Part shown: one piece after another, positions 1 through 8,329 of the stretch
How the letters are laid out: each line of letters starts with the position of its first letter
Position numbering within the stretch: position 1 is the first letter of the stretch
Assembly (NCBI GenBank): GCA_030445245.1
Contig: JAUCSD010000001.1
Span: forward strand, 62,001-126,000
Reading direction: 5' to 3'
DNA: 64,000 bases
From: Candidatus Saccharimonadota bacterium
GTDB taxonomy: Bacteria; Patescibacteriota; Saccharimonadia; Saccharimonadales; Saccharimonadaceae
The notes under the pieces: generated by a model
Seen by the model: only the letters and a program-made list of their open reading frames with translations
The model's database searches: none
Told to the model about the DNA's origin: nothing
Program-made: the position numbers and the translations under genes

Positions 1-58
1 GAAACTCAAGCCGGCTACCCATAGATCGTTGATGTCTACAGGCTGGGGTGGAGGGGGG

Positions 59-316
59 TTATCTGCGAGGCACGAGGGCCGTCATCACGAGGACGAATGC
101 CAACGTCATGGATAATATCCCTGCGATAAGGGAGATCACATCCATTGTCGTATGGGTCTCGCAGCCCTGGGTATGGGGTTGAACCGACTCGCACAGCAGG
201 ACTAGCTTCAGGGCGACGTGCCTCAGTGCTACGCCCATGGCGATCAGAAGACCCGCCGCGACCAGCAGCAGGACTCGTGCGCGCAAGGGCATTTTGATTT
301 CAAACTCCCAAACCAT
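59..316 (-). CDS. small two-TM membrane protein in a GC-rich islet
   Basis: I do not recognise this protein of about 85 residues. It has a short basic N-terminus, a hydrophobic segment at about residues 10-30 (VLLLVAAGLLIAMG), a central loop with two cysteines, and a second hydrophobic segment near the C-terminus followed by PRR, so it should span the membrane twice. I chose the ATG at 316-314 because a GGGGGAG ribosome site lies about 10 nt upstream; a TTG at 325 is also in frame. The DNA is visibly richer in G and C than the rpsB operon beside it. Its promoter resembles that of another GC-rich islet gene at 23201-23515. Function unknown; acquisition from a high-GC source is an inference. 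Confidence 0.55.
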   Translation of the reverse strand: MVWEFEIKMPLRARVLLLVAAGLLIAMGVALRHVALKLVLLCESVQPHTQGCETHTTMDVISLIAGILSMTLAFVLVMTALVPRR

Positions 317-354
317 CTCGATCAACTCCCCCGTAGGACATTCGACATTATATA

Positions 355-383
355 TTTATGCACTTTTATGTTTATTTCGTCAA
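355..383 (-). promoter_or_regulatory. probable promoter of the 59-316 gene
   Basis: On the minus strand a TTGACG -35 is followed after 18 nt by ATAAAT. The spacer holds TAAACATAAA, which also occurs in the spacer of the promoter at 23581-23609. Confidence 0.4.
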
Positions 384-457
384 TTTTTAGTAAGTATCTA
401 TGGTGTTAATCGAAAGAATATGGTATATTTAAAGACGTAACAATTATTAACGACACA

Positions 458-508
458 ACCGTCCGGCATACTCCTGAATCTCAGGGCCCGACGGTGAGGA
501 ACAAGGAG
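458..508 (+). promoter_or_regulatory. rpsB 5' leader with nested hairpins
   Basis: Outer arms ACCGTC (458-463) and GACGGT (490-495) enclose an inner hairpin CCTGA-ATC-TCAGG (473-485), just before the AAGGAG ribosome site at 503-508. Leaders of rpsB operons in several bacterial groups bind S2 or otherwise control the operon, so an autoregulatory element is plausible. Pairing was judged by eye. Confidence 0.45.
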
Positions 509-519
509 TTCAAAACATT

Positions 520-1227
520 ATGGCAGTAACTGTCGATATTAAAGCATTGCTCGAAGCTGGTGTTCACTTTGGACACAAAACGAGCCGTTGGCATCCTAAA
601 ATGGCCAAGTACATTCACTCTAAGCGTCAGGATAGCCACATTATCGACCTGACAAAGACTGTTGAAGGTCTTGATAAGGCGCTCCCATTCCTTACAAAGG
701 TTGCGGCAAGTGGCAAGCAAATCCTATTCGTAGGTACTAAAAAACAGGCCAAAGACATCGTTCGTCTTGCAGCTGAACAGTCTAACCAGCCATTCGTTAC
801 TGAACGATGGATCGGTGGCATGCTTACAAACGTTAGTACTGTAACTCAGCAAATCAAGAAACTTAAAGATCTTGAAAAGCGAATGGATGCAGGTGACCTT
901 GAAAAGCGCTACAACAAGCTTGAAGTTCAACGTTTCCAAGAAGAAATTGATGAATTGAACATTAAATACGGTGGTATCAAAGATCTTAACGGTAAGCCAG
1001 GTGCAGTTATCGTTGTTGACGTCATTACAGACGCTAACGCTGTTAAAGAAGCTCAGACTCTTGGCGTACCTGTTGTTGGTATCGTTGATACTAACGCTGA
1101 CCCAACTCCAATCGATTACGTTATTCCTGCAAACGATGACGCAATCAAGGGAATACAATTACTACTAGATTACTTCGTTGCAGCCGTCGCTGAAGGTGCT
1201 GTAGCGGTTAACAAAGAGGAGAAATAG
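520..1227 (+). CDS. rpsB: 30S ribosomal protein S2
   Basis: Ribosomal protein S2 joins the 30S subunit late and bridges head and body. The 235-residue length is normal. The N-terminal signature LEAGVHFGHKTSRWHPKM is at residues 11-28, the VGTKKQAK motif at 71-78, RWIGGMLTN at 96-104, and GVPVVGIVDTNADP near 182-195. The ATG follows an AAGGAG ribosome site by 11 nt. It is the first gene of an rpsB-tsf pair separated by 4 nt, the classic arrangement, and that transcript ends at the hairpin at 1848. The nested hairpin leader suggests post-transcriptional control. Identification is secure. Confidence 0.98.
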   Translation: MAVTVDIKALLEAGVHFGHKTSRWHPKMAKYIHSKRQDSHIIDLTKTVEGLDKALPFLTKVAASGKQILFVGTKKQAKDIVRLAAEQSNQPFVTERWIGGMLTNVSTVTQQIKKLKDLEKRMDAGDLEKRYNKLEVQRFQEEIDELNIKYGGIKDLNGKPGAVIVVDVITDANAVKEAQTLGVPVVGIVDTNADPTPIDYVIPANDDAIKGIQLLLDYFVAAVAEGAVAVNKEEK

Positions 1228-1231
1228 ACAA

Positions 1232-1831
1232 ATGGCAGCTGTTTCAATTGAGGACATCAAGAAACTGAAAGAACTAACTGGTGTTGGTCTTACCGACGCA
1301 AAGAACGCACTTGTTGAAGCTGAGGGCAATTTTGACAAGGCTCTTGAAGCAATGCGCAAAAAGGGTTTGACCCGCGCAGAGAAAAAAGGTGACCGTGAAG
1401 CCCGTGAAGGTATTATCGATAGCTACGTTCACAGTGGTCGTATTGGCGTTATTGTTGAAGTAAACTGTGAAACTGACTTCGTAGCTCGTCTTGACGCGTT
1501 CAAGTCACTTGCTCATGAAATTGCGCTTCAGATTGCAGCAATGAACCCAATCTATGTAAGTGAGGCTGATATTCCTGTTGAGGAAATTGAGCGTGTTCGC
1601 AAAGAAGCTAAGGATCGAGTTATTGCTGAAGGCAAGCCAGCAGAGATTGCTGAAAAGATCGTTGATGGACAGGTGAAGAAGCATTTTGCCGAGAAGGTAC
1701 TTATGCAACAAACTTACATCAAGGATGACAAGCAGACCGTTGCTGACTTCATTAAAGCAAACATCGCTCAACTTGGTGAAAATATTGTTGTTCGCCAGTT
1801 CAAGCGTATCGAGCTTGGCGTAAACGAATAA
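1232..1831 (+). CDS. tsf: elongation factor Ts, short form
   Basis: EF-Ts recycles EF-Tu by exchanging GDP for GTP. The N-terminal UBA-like domain (ELTGVGLTDAKNALVEAEG, about residues 14-32) and the EF-Tu-contacting TDFVAR motif (81-86) are present. At 199 residues it is about 80-90 residues shorter than the E. coli protein and resembles the short form known from Thermus, which keeps the N-terminal and one core domain. It follows rpsB by 4 nt, with AGGAGAAA overlapping the end of rpsB as ribosome site, and is followed by a strong terminator. Confidence 0.97.
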   Translation: MAAVSIEDIKKLKELTGVGLTDAKNALVEAEGNFDKALEAMRKKGLTRAEKKGDREAREGIIDSYVHSGRIGVIVEVNCETDFVARLDAFKSLAHEIALQIAAMNPIYVSEADIPVEEIERVRKEAKDRVIAEGKPAEIAEKIVDGQVKKHFAEKVLMQQTYIKDDKQTVADFIKANIAQLGENIVVRQFKRIELGVNE

Positions 1832-1847
1832 GATTTGTTTACTTGAT

Positions 1848-1877
1848 AAAAACGCCCGATGTACATCGGGCGTTTTT
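1848..1877 (+). terminator. rpsB-tsf terminator
   Basis: A 30-nt perfect palindrome with GC-rich arms (ACGCCCGATG / CATCGGGCGT) flanked by five A and five T residues, 16 nt after tsf. It could work in both directions. Confidence 0.9.
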
Positions 1878-1912
1878 GATTGTTTGATTTGTTTGATGCA
1901 TAAATTAGCCTC

Positions 1913-2023
1913 ATGATTAAGCTAACGTTGACGTGTACTAGGGATAAATGGGCCGATCTCGACGGCACACAAGCCACATTCGAAAAGTATCGATATTATG
2001 TGCTTGGTCGTAGCAGTTATTAA
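1913..2023 (+). CDS. possible 36-residue ORF between tsf and frr
   Basis: An ATG-initiated ORF of 36 codons beginning MIKLTLTCTRDKWADL and ending GRSSY fills most of the tsf-frr gap. There is no convincing ribosome site and I recognise no family. It could equally be chance coding in a spacer. Confidence 0.2.
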   Translation: MIKLTLTCTRDKWADLDGTQATFEKYRYYVLGRSSY

Positions 2024-2048
2024 GAAGAGGATATGGTAAAATAAAGAC

Positions 2049-2603
2049 ATGTTTAACACGGACTCTTACGAAGAAAAGATGCGCTTGGCGCTCGTTCATT
2101 TTGAAGACGAACTTAAAAAAGTTCGCACTGGCCGCTCACACCCAGGAATGCTCGATGGCATTACTGTTGAGGTGTATGGCCAGAGAATGCCGTTGAATCA
2201 AGTGGCGAATATCACCGCACCAGAACCCCAGCTTTTGCAGATTACAGCGTTCGATCCAAGCAATGTGCAGTCGATTGCTGCTGCTATTCGTGCGGATCAG
2301 TCACTTGGGTTTAATCCAAGTGATGATGGACGTATTGTTCGCGTTCCAGTGCCGCCGCTTACAGAGGACCGTCGCAAGCAGCTGGTTAAGCAAACTAGTG
2401 AAAAGGTAGAAGAGGCTCGTATCGCCCTCCGTAACATTCGCCAGGACGGCTTGAAAGATGCGAAGCGTAAAAAGGATGCAAAAGAACTGAGCGAAGATGA
2501 CGTTAAGGCTATCGAAAAAGAATTCGATAAACTTATGAGTAGCTACCAAGAGAAGATCGAAGTTGCTTTCCGGAACAAAGAGAAAGATATCCTTACAATC
2601 TGA
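2049..2603 (+). CDS. frr: ribosome recycling factor
   Basis: RRF acts with EF-G to split post-termination ribosomes. Its 184 residues match the family length. The KVRTGRSHPGMLDGI stretch (residues 24-38) and the C-terminal helical NIRQDGLKDAKRKKDAKE region are typical of its three-helix bundle. A TAAAAT -10 box at 2037-2042 lies only 6 nt before the ATG and no ribosome site is visible, so the mRNA may be leaderless. The stop codon overlaps the uppS start (TGATG), making it the first gene of an frr-uppS-rseP-CPBP operon. Confidence 0.97.
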   Translation: MFNTDSYEEKMRLALVHFEDELKKVRTGRSHPGMLDGITVEVYGQRMPLNQVANITAPEPQLLQITAFDPSNVQSIAAAIRADQSLGFNPSDDGRIVRVPVPPLTEDRRKQLVKQTSEKVEEARIALRNIRQDGLKDAKRKKDAKELSEDDVKAIEKEFDKLMSSYQEKIEVAFRNKEKDILTI

Positions 2604-3292
2604 TGCCAGGCCACTTGCCAAAACATGTTGGTTATATTATCGACGGTAATCGTCGCTGGGCGAAAACTCACGGTCTTCCTGTGTACGAAGGTCACCTAGC
2701 TGGGTATGGTGCGATTAATGAGGTCGTCCAGGCCTCGTTTGATGCCGGTATCGAGTATGTTTCGGCATACATTTTTAGTACCGAGAACTGGAAACGAAAT
2801 GAACAAGAAGTGAATAAACTGATGAGTCTTGTTCTCAGGCTACTTACTTCCGATTTACATTTGTTTGATGAAAATAATATCAAACTTAAGGTTCTTGGTT
2901 CGCGTGAGAGAGTGAGTGAAAAGATTCTTGATGCGATCGATAAGGCTGAAGCTCAGACTGCAAACAACACTAAAGGTACGCTGGCGATATGTTTTAACTA
3001 CGGCGGGCAGCTTGAGATTACTGATGCTCTTAAAAAAATCATTCTATCTGGTGTTGCAAGTGAGGACATCACGCCCGAACTTATTACTCAAAATCTCTAT
3101 GTACCAGAGGTGCCTCCACTCGATTTGATCGTTCGCACGAGTGGGGAGCAGCGTATGAGTAATTTTATGTTGTGGCGTGCAGCTTATAGTGAATTTTTAT
3201 TTCTCGAAAAGCTTTGGCCTGACATGACAAAAGACGACGTGACCGCTATACTAGAAGAATATTCACGTCGAGATAGGCGTATTGGAGGATAG
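2603..3292 (+). CDS. uppS: undecaprenyl diphosphate synthase
   Basis: A cis-prenyltransferase that extends farnesyl diphosphate with isopentenyl units to make the C55 lipid carrier for peptidoglycan and wall-polymer precursors. The catalytic motif YIIDGNRRWAK is at residues 11-21 with the essential Asp at 14, and the substrate motif RTSGEQRMSNFMLWR lies near 180-195. The C-terminus ends in the usual arginine-rich SRRDRR region. Length (229 aa) is normal. The start overlaps the frr stop and the stop directly abuts rseP, so the genes are translationally coupled. Confidence 0.96.
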   Translation: MPGHLPKHVGYIIDGNRRWAKTHGLPVYEGHLAGYGAINEVVQASFDAGIEYVSAYIFSTENWKRNEQEVNKLMSLVLRLLTSDLHLFDENNIKLKVLGSRERVSEKILDAIDKAEAQTANNTKGTLAICFNYGGQLEITDALKKIILSGVASEDITPELITQNLYVPEVPPLDLIVRTSGEQRMSNFMLWRAAYSEFLFLEKLWPDMTKDDVTAILEEYSRRDRRIGG

Positions 3293-4441
3293 ATGGAACT
3301 GATATTTGGTATTATTTTAGGCTTGTTAATACTGGTCTTTTTAGTGGTTGTTCATGAACTGGGTCATGCAATTGTTGCTCGTCGTAATGGGGTAGTAGTG
3401 GAAGAGTTTGGTGTCGGTTTTCCTCCTCGCGTGGCAGGAAAGAAACTAAAGAATGGCGTGCTGTTGACGCTTAACTGGTTGCCACTTGGTGGGTTTGTAA
3501 AGCTGCAGGGTGAGCATGATGCTGCTGATAAAAAAGGCGACTACGGTGCGGCCTCGTTTTGGCAGAAAACCAGGATCCTACTTGCAGGTGTAGCAATCAA
3601 CTGGCTAGTAGCAGCTGCGTTGTTGTCTATTTTGGCCTGGACTGGCTTGCCAAAAATCCTGTCGAATCAATTCTCGATTGCAAGTGATACTACGGTGATT
3701 AAGAAGCCTGTTGAGATAACGACCGTCGCTAAGAACTCTCCAGCAGAGCAGGCCGGACTTAAAGCGGGTGATCAAATTGTTCGATTTGCTGGTGAGCCTG
3801 TGTTGACAGCTGAAGCGTTTTCGTCTCAGACCAAAAATCAAAAGGGTAAAAAAGTTGAAATCATTTACTCACGCAGCGGGATGGAGCAGACAACTACCGC
3901 TACGCTCAGGGCTGATAACAAGGATATGCAAGGCTACCTTGGAGTTGGCTCTGGTCAGCGCGAACAGATCAAAGCTAGCTGGTCAGCACCACTCGTTGGT
4001 ATTGTCACTACGGGTCAGTTCACGCTGGTAACTTTGCAAGGCCTCGGTGATCTCGTCGTTAATCTTGTAACGGGGATTGTGATGCAATTCAGTCCGAATC
4101 AAGTGACACGTTCTGAAGCTCAACAGAATCTGGCGACAGTCGGCAGTAGTGTTGCGGGTCCAATTGGGATTCTGGGTACGATCTTCCCAGCTGCTGAGCA
4201 GGCAGGATTGACACAACTGGTATTCCTGACTGCGATTATTTCATTAACGCTTGCAGTTATGAATGTGTTGCCGATTCCAGCGCTTGATGGAGGCCGCTGG
4301 TTCGTGATGGCTGCGTATCGTTTATTGAAACGGCCCCTCACAAAAGAACGCGAAGAGAAAATTCAAGGAACGGGATTTTTAATCCTCATGGCATTAGTAG
4401 TAGTTGTGACGGTAGCAGATGTCGGCAAACTCTTTAAATAA
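3293..4441 (+). CDS. rseP: site-2 intramembrane zinc metalloprotease (RseP family)
   Basis: An M50-type protease that cuts membrane-bound substrates within the bilayer, for example anti-sigma factors or leftover signal peptides. The zinc motif HELGH (21-25) lies in the first membrane segment, one PDZ domain follows at about residues 130-215 (NSPAEQAGLKAGDQIV), and the second active-site motif LPIPALDGGRW is near 325. At 382 residues with one PDZ it is the shorter form found in Gram-positive bacteria. It begins at the base after the uppS stop, and its end overlaps the next gene by 23 bp. Confidence 0.95.
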   Translation: MELIFGIILGLLILVFLVVVHELGHAIVARRNGVVVEEFGVGFPPRVAGKKLKNGVLLTLNWLPLGGFVKLQGEHDAADKKGDYGAASFWQKTRILLAGVAINWLVAAALLSILAWTGLPKILSNQFSIASDTTVIKKPVEITTVAKNSPAEQAGLKAGDQIVRFAGEPVLTAEAFSSQTKNQKGKKVEIIYSRSGMEQTTTATLRADNKDMQGYLGVGSGQREQIKASWSAPLVGIVTTGQFTLVTLQGLGDLVVNLVTGIVMQFSPNQVTRSEAQQNLATVGSSVAGPIGILGTIFPAAEQAGLTQLVFLTAIISLTLAVMNVLPIPALDGGRWFVMAAYRLLKRPLTKEREEKIQGTGFLILMALVVVVTVADVGKLFK

Positions 4442-5222
4442 ACAGCTCTCTGACCGGCCTCCTGTGCCGACAGAGACAACGAAAAAGATACCACGGTCAC
4501 GTCTATGGTTAGCTGTCGCACTTCCGCTATGGGTGGTCGTCGGCTTCGGACTTGCGCAGGTGGTACTTACCGCGCTAATACTCAGTCTTCATGCAATGGG
4601 TGTTCCATTTAATACGATAAATCCAGCTGTGCTAAATTCGTCTCTCGCTGCGGTCAGCTATATTCTAAGCGTTACGTTTGTCGTTGGATTACCGTGGTGG
4701 ATTAAAAGCTATCGCACTACCAAACAGGACGTCGGTCTAACTCGTTTACCAAGTTGGATGGATATTACTTTAGCGCCAGCAGGCGGGGTAGTGTATATCG
4801 TTTGTTCGATTGCTCTACTTGCGTTTGTTAAGGCATATATTCCAGCTATTGATTTAGATCAAGTTCAGCAGACTGGATTTGTTAATTTATCGTCTTACTA
4901 TGAATACCTTCTAGCTTTCATTACGTTGATTGTGATTGCACCAGTATTTGAAGAAGTACTCTTTCGAGGTTATCTTTACGGTAAGATACGCAAAGTTGTA
5001 CCAGCTTGGGTAGCTATTGCTATTGTAAGCGTAGTGTTTGCGGCCATACACGGCCAATGGAATGTGTCGCTGGATGTGTTTGCGCTTAGTGTAGTGTTAT
5101 GTATTTTACGCGAAATGACCGGAAGTGTATGGGCGGGTATTTTGCTTCATATGTGTAAAAATGGTTTAGCCTTCTATTTCCTCTTTATAAATCCTGATTT
5201 ATTGCGTACAATGGGAGGGTAA
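4419..5222 (+). CDS. CPBP-family intramembrane glutamic protease
   Basis: A CPBP (CAAX protease and bacteriocin-processing, ABI) family membrane protease. The Glu-Glu motif EEVLFRG is at residues 178-184, with the second motif FAAIHG about 25 residues later and a third His in LLHMCKN. Hydrophobic segments at about 30-60, 75-95, 118-140 and 160-178 fit the family topology. The coding region overlaps rseP by 23 bp, so two different intramembrane proteases are coupled. The substrate is unknown. Confidence 0.85.
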   Translation: MSANSLNKQLSDRPPVPTETTKKIPRSRLWLAVALPLWVVVGFGLAQVVLTALILSLHAMGVPFNTINPAVLNSSLAAVSYILSVTFVVGLPWWIKSYRTTKQDVGLTRLPSWMDITLAPAGGVVYIVCSIALLAFVKAYIPAIDLDQVQQTGFVNLSSYYEYLLAFITLIVIAPVFEEVLFRGYLYGKIRKVVPAWVAIAIVSVVFAAIHGQWNVSLDVFALSVVLCILREMTGSVWAGILLHMCKNGLAFYFLFINPDLLRTMGG

Positions 5223-5275
5223 TGATGAAACCAATCCTTCCATCTATTCTTTCGCGCATGCCGGCTGGCCGGTAG
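5222..5275 (+). CDS. possible proS leader peptide
   Basis: A 17-codon ORF starts at the TAATG overlapping the CPBP stop and reads MMKPILPSILSRMPAGR, with three prolines and its stop 66 nt before proS. The last codons form a GC-rich self-complementary stretch (CCGGCTGGCCGG at 5261-5272). This resembles a leader peptide whose ribosome stalling could report charged tRNA-Pro, but it may be a chance ORF. Confidence 0.3.
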   Translation: MMKPILPSILSRMPAGR

Positions 5276-5341
5276 TTTCTTTTCCGTATACAGCTTATTG
5301 TCAGCCTAAAGTCTTAAATTTTTAACAGGAGCTAAAAAATC

Positions 5342-7048
5342 ATGCGAGTATCGCAATTATTCACAAAAACGAGCAAAACTGTACCAAGCGATGAAGTGGC
5401 AAAGAACGCCCAGCTTCTGATTCGTGCTGGTTTTATCCATAAGGAAATGGCAGGCGTTTATGCATATCTGCCACTTGGATTACGGGTGCTTGAAAATATC
5501 AAAAAAATTGTCCGCGAAGAAATGAACGCAATCGGTGGCCAAGAGGTCATGATGACCACGCTTCAGCCAAAAGATATATGGGAAAAGACTGATCGATGGG
5601 ATGATGCAAAAGTAGATAACTGGTTCAAGACGAAACTAACTAATGGAACAGAACTTGGCGTTGGTCTTACGCACGAAGAGCCTGTCGTAGATGCACTTTC
5701 CGCCTATATCAATTCATATAAAGATCTGCCAATTTTTACGTATCAGATTCAAAACAAATTCCGCAACGAATTGCGTGCCAAGAGTGGACTCTTACGTGGT
5801 CGTGAATTTGTCATGAAGGATATGTATAGTTTTGCACGTAGCCAAGAAGAACATGATGAAATGTATGAGCGTGCAGCCGTGGCTTACCATAAGGTATACC
5901 GACGTCTTGGACTCGGGGATTTTACTTACCGAGTTAAGGCCGATGGTGGTATATTTACTGAGCGATTTAGTGATGAGTTTCAGACGCTGAGTTCTGTTGG
6001 TGAGGATACATTGTTCCACGTGCCTGATACGGATGAATACTTTAATGAGGAAGTTGCTCCAGCACAAGCTCCCGCGGTCACGCCTGTTCCTGATGAGTCT
6101 CTCGCTGAGTTTGAAGAAGTAGAAGCCGCCGGTGTTATTGGTGTAGCTGTGCTTGCTGAGCTTCTCGGCATTCCATTTGAAAAAACCACCAAGACTATGC
6201 TTTATACGAGCGACACAGGGGAGACTATTGCGGCGGTAGTTCGCGGTGGATATGATATTAACGAGATTAAGCTCCGAAAAATAGTCGGGGCACGTAAGCT
6301 AGTTCTTGCTGATGAAGCAACAGTTAAGCGGGTTACCGGTGCAGAAGTAGGATATGCCGGCATTTTGAACCTTGCTGCCGATGTGCGAGTTATCGTTGAC
6401 GAGTCATGTGCTAATCGAACTAACTTTGAAATGGGTGCAAATCGTACTAATTTCCATGCGACGAATGTTAACTGGGGTCGCGACCTACCTCTTCCTGAAG
6501 AGTTTTACGATATTAAGGTTGCCCGCAAGGGGGATGTTCATCCTGAATCAGGTAAAACCTATGAGTTACACCGTGCTGTTGAGGTAGGTAATATTTTTCC
6601 ACTTGAATCTAAGTATACCGATGCCCTCGGTGTTTACTATACAAATGAAGAGGGTAAACAAGAGTCTATTATCATGGGTTGTTATGGGATTGGCGTGAGC
6701 CGTCTCATGGGTGTTATTGCCGAACACTTCAGTGACGATAAGGGACTTGTATGGCCTGAAAATATTGCTCCCGCCAAAGTGTACCTTGTACGTATCGGTG
6801 GGGAAGTGGCCACTAAGCACGCTGATGAGCTTTACGATGAGCTTATGGGAAAAGGTATTGAAGTTATGTATGACGACCGTGATGAACGACCAGGTACAAA
6901 GTTTGCCGATAGCGAGCTAATCGGTATCCCACACCGCGTTACTGTGAGTGATCGATTAATAGAGGCAGACAGCTATGAATATACACCTCGAATGAGTGGC
7001 GTGTCAGAGGTGTTGACACACGACCAGCTGCTTGGTAAACTTAATTGA
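5342..7048 (+). CDS. proS: prolyl-tRNA synthetase
   Basis: A class II synthetase that charges tRNA-Pro. Its 568 residues match the bacterial type, with an editing (INS) domain between motifs 2 and 3. Motif 2 is seen in FRNELRAKSG...REFVMKD at about residues 140-160, motif 3 in GCYGIGVSRLMG near 445-455, and an anticodon-binding domain fills the last 100 residues (DRDERPGTKFADSELIG). The ATG follows an AGGAG ribosome site. It is preceded by a short proline-containing ORF that may control it. Confidence 0.97.
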   Translation: MRVSQLFTKTSKTVPSDEVAKNAQLLIRAGFIHKEMAGVYAYLPLGLRVLENIKKIVREEMNAIGGQEVMMTTLQPKDIWEKTDRWDDAKVDNWFKTKLTNGTELGVGLTHEEPVVDALSAYINSYKDLPIFTYQIQNKFRNELRAKSGLLRGREFVMKDMYSFARSQEEHDEMYERAAVAYHKVYRRLGLGDFTYRVKADGGIFTERFSDEFQTLSSVGEDTLFHVPDTDEYFNEEVAPAQAPAVTPVPDESLAEFEEVEAAGVIGVAVLAELLGIPFEKTTKTMLYTSDTGETIAAVVRGGYDINEIKLRKIVGARKLVLADEATVKRVTGAEVGYAGILNLAADVRVIVDESCANRTNFEMGANRTNFHATNVNWGRDLPLPEEFYDIKVARKGDVHPESGKTYELHRAVEVGNIFPLESKYTDALGVYYTNEEGKQESIIMGCYGIGVSRLMGVIAEHFSDDKGLVWPENIAPAKVYLVRIGGEVATKHADELYDELMGKGIEVMYDDRDERPGTKFADSELIGIPHRVTVSDRLIEADSYEYTPRMSGVSEVLTHDQLLGKLN

Positions 7049-7131
7049 TTGTAAATCTATTTTAGGGATTTACACTATATCTAGCGTGTGTAGTGATTTG
7101 AAAACACTATTGTAGGAAAGTAAGGGATTTA

Positions 7132-7587
7132 ATGAAAAAAACATATCAGATCACAGAAGAAGGCAAGCATGAACTTGAAGCCGAGCTCGACGAGCTCAAA
7201 GGCCGACGTGGCGCAATTGCTGAGAAAATTGCAGAAGCGCGTGATTTTGGCGACTTAAGCGAAAACGCTGAATATGACAGTGCTCGTGAAGAGCAGGGTC
7301 TTGTTGAAAGTCGTATTGCCGAAATTGAAGATATTCTCTTGAATGCAGATATCATTAAAGCCGGCAAGAGCTCAAAGGTAAGTCTTGGTAACAAGGTTGA
7401 GCTTCGTACTGGCAAGAAAACAGTCACGTACACTGTTGTTGGTCCCGTTGAAGCCGACCCTCTTGAAGGCAAGATTAGCAACGAATCACCAATCGGTGAA
7501 GCATTGATGGATAAAAAAGTAGGTGATAGTGTTACGATCACAACGCCTAAGGGTGAGATCACGTACGAGCTCGTTTCGATCAAATAA
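7132..7587 (+). CDS. greA: transcription elongation factor GreA
   Basis: GreA enters the RNA polymerase secondary channel and stimulates cleavage of backtracked RNA. The 151 residues begin with the coiled-coil stalk; its acidic tip is visible as DFGDLSENAEYDSAREEQ (about residues 38-55). The FKBP-like C-terminal domain follows (SPIGEALMDKKVGDSVTI). It has an AAGGGA ribosome site and stands alone, with its own promoter region and a terminator immediately downstream. Confidence 0.97.
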   Translation: MKKTYQITEEGKHELEAELDELKGRRGAIAEKIAEARDFGDLSENAEYDSAREEQGLVESRIAEIEDILLNADIIKAGKSSKVSLGNKVELRTGKKTVTYTVVGPVEADPLEGKISNESPIGEALMDKKVGDSVTITTPKGEITYELVSIK

Positions 7588-7608
7588 ATTGAAACATGTT
7601 TCTATTAA

Positions 7609-7640
7609 TAAATAACCACTTTTTCGGAAGCGGTTATTTA
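7609..7640 (+). terminator. greA terminator, bidirectional
   Basis: Arms TAAATAACC and GGTTATTTA with an inner CTT/AAG stem. It overlaps the stop codon of the converging gene and probably ends both transcripts. Confidence 0.75.
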
Positions 7641-8230
7641 TATAGGAGTAATGGAGCCGTATCTTCTTCTAGGAGATCTATAAGTGCCCCTGTTTCTTGA
7701 TTGCGATGTTGCTCTCGAATGGCTGCCTGTCGTGAAGCAAGATTTATTTGTTCAGTCGTTTCGATGAGTGGATCGATCGGGTGGCCAAAATGCGTCCATG
7801 CTTCTTCTAGTGCACTCGGAAAGGAGAGTGTCGGGGATGTGCGTCGTATCGCACGTCGTCGCGTCGCGATGTCAGTACGATTGAGCTGATTAGTCGTTGG
7901 ATCCTTAGTAACGGGATAGGCAATTTTTAGGGCTCTTCGAGATAATCCTGCGATGGTGCGCATATTATTATGCCATCTAAAACCACCTGCTCGAATATTC
8001 GCATGGGCCGCATTAAGAACATGCAGTTTTTCGAACATTGGTGCCGCACTAGTTGCAAGAAAAAGGGCATCGTGACCGAGACGAATAATCGTTCGCTCCG
8101 GGTGAGGATCAGCTCCTCGTCGTATTTCCTCTGAGCTTAGCATGAGTTCTTTGCGAAGCGCTTCGATCCGTAGCGCTTCGCCGGGAAGCGCTGAGGCTGT
8201 GGGATGAATATCGTGAACATTGTAGGTCAT
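7634..8230 (-). CDS. hypothetical protein, 198 residues
   Basis: I do not recognise a family. The reading frame is open upstream to 8344, but I place the start at the ATG at 8230-8228 (MTYNVHDIHPTASAL) because the upstream part overlaps the lysS promoter and a TATATT box lies 10 nt before this ATG. The protein is soluble and rich in Arg and Ala, with a central SRRALKIAYPV...RTDIATRRRAIRR region that looks helical and basic, and an acidic end. No membrane segment or signal peptide is visible. It converges on greA and diverges from lysS. Confidence 0.6.
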   Translation of the reverse strand: MTYNVHDIHPTASALPGEALRIEALRKELMLSSEEIRRGADPHPERTIIRLGHDALFLATSAAPMFEKLHVLNAAHANIRAGGFRWHNNMRTIAGLSRRALKIAYPVTKDPTTNQLNRTDIATRRRAIRRTSPTLSFPSALEEAWTHFGHPIDPLIETTEQINLASRQAAIREQHRNQETGALIDLLEEDTAPLLLYK

Positions 8231-8329
8231 GGTGGTATTTAATATAATTAAATCATAAGTAGTATAATAATGCAATAGCTGTCGTTTTAAAAAGACTTTT
8301 TTCAAAGAATACGGTATACTGTAACAGAT

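Noticed and set aside
7146-7583. A 145-codon minus-strand frame opposite greA
   Set aside because: It is the antisense shadow of greA with a Ser/Leu-rich composition typical of antisense frames.
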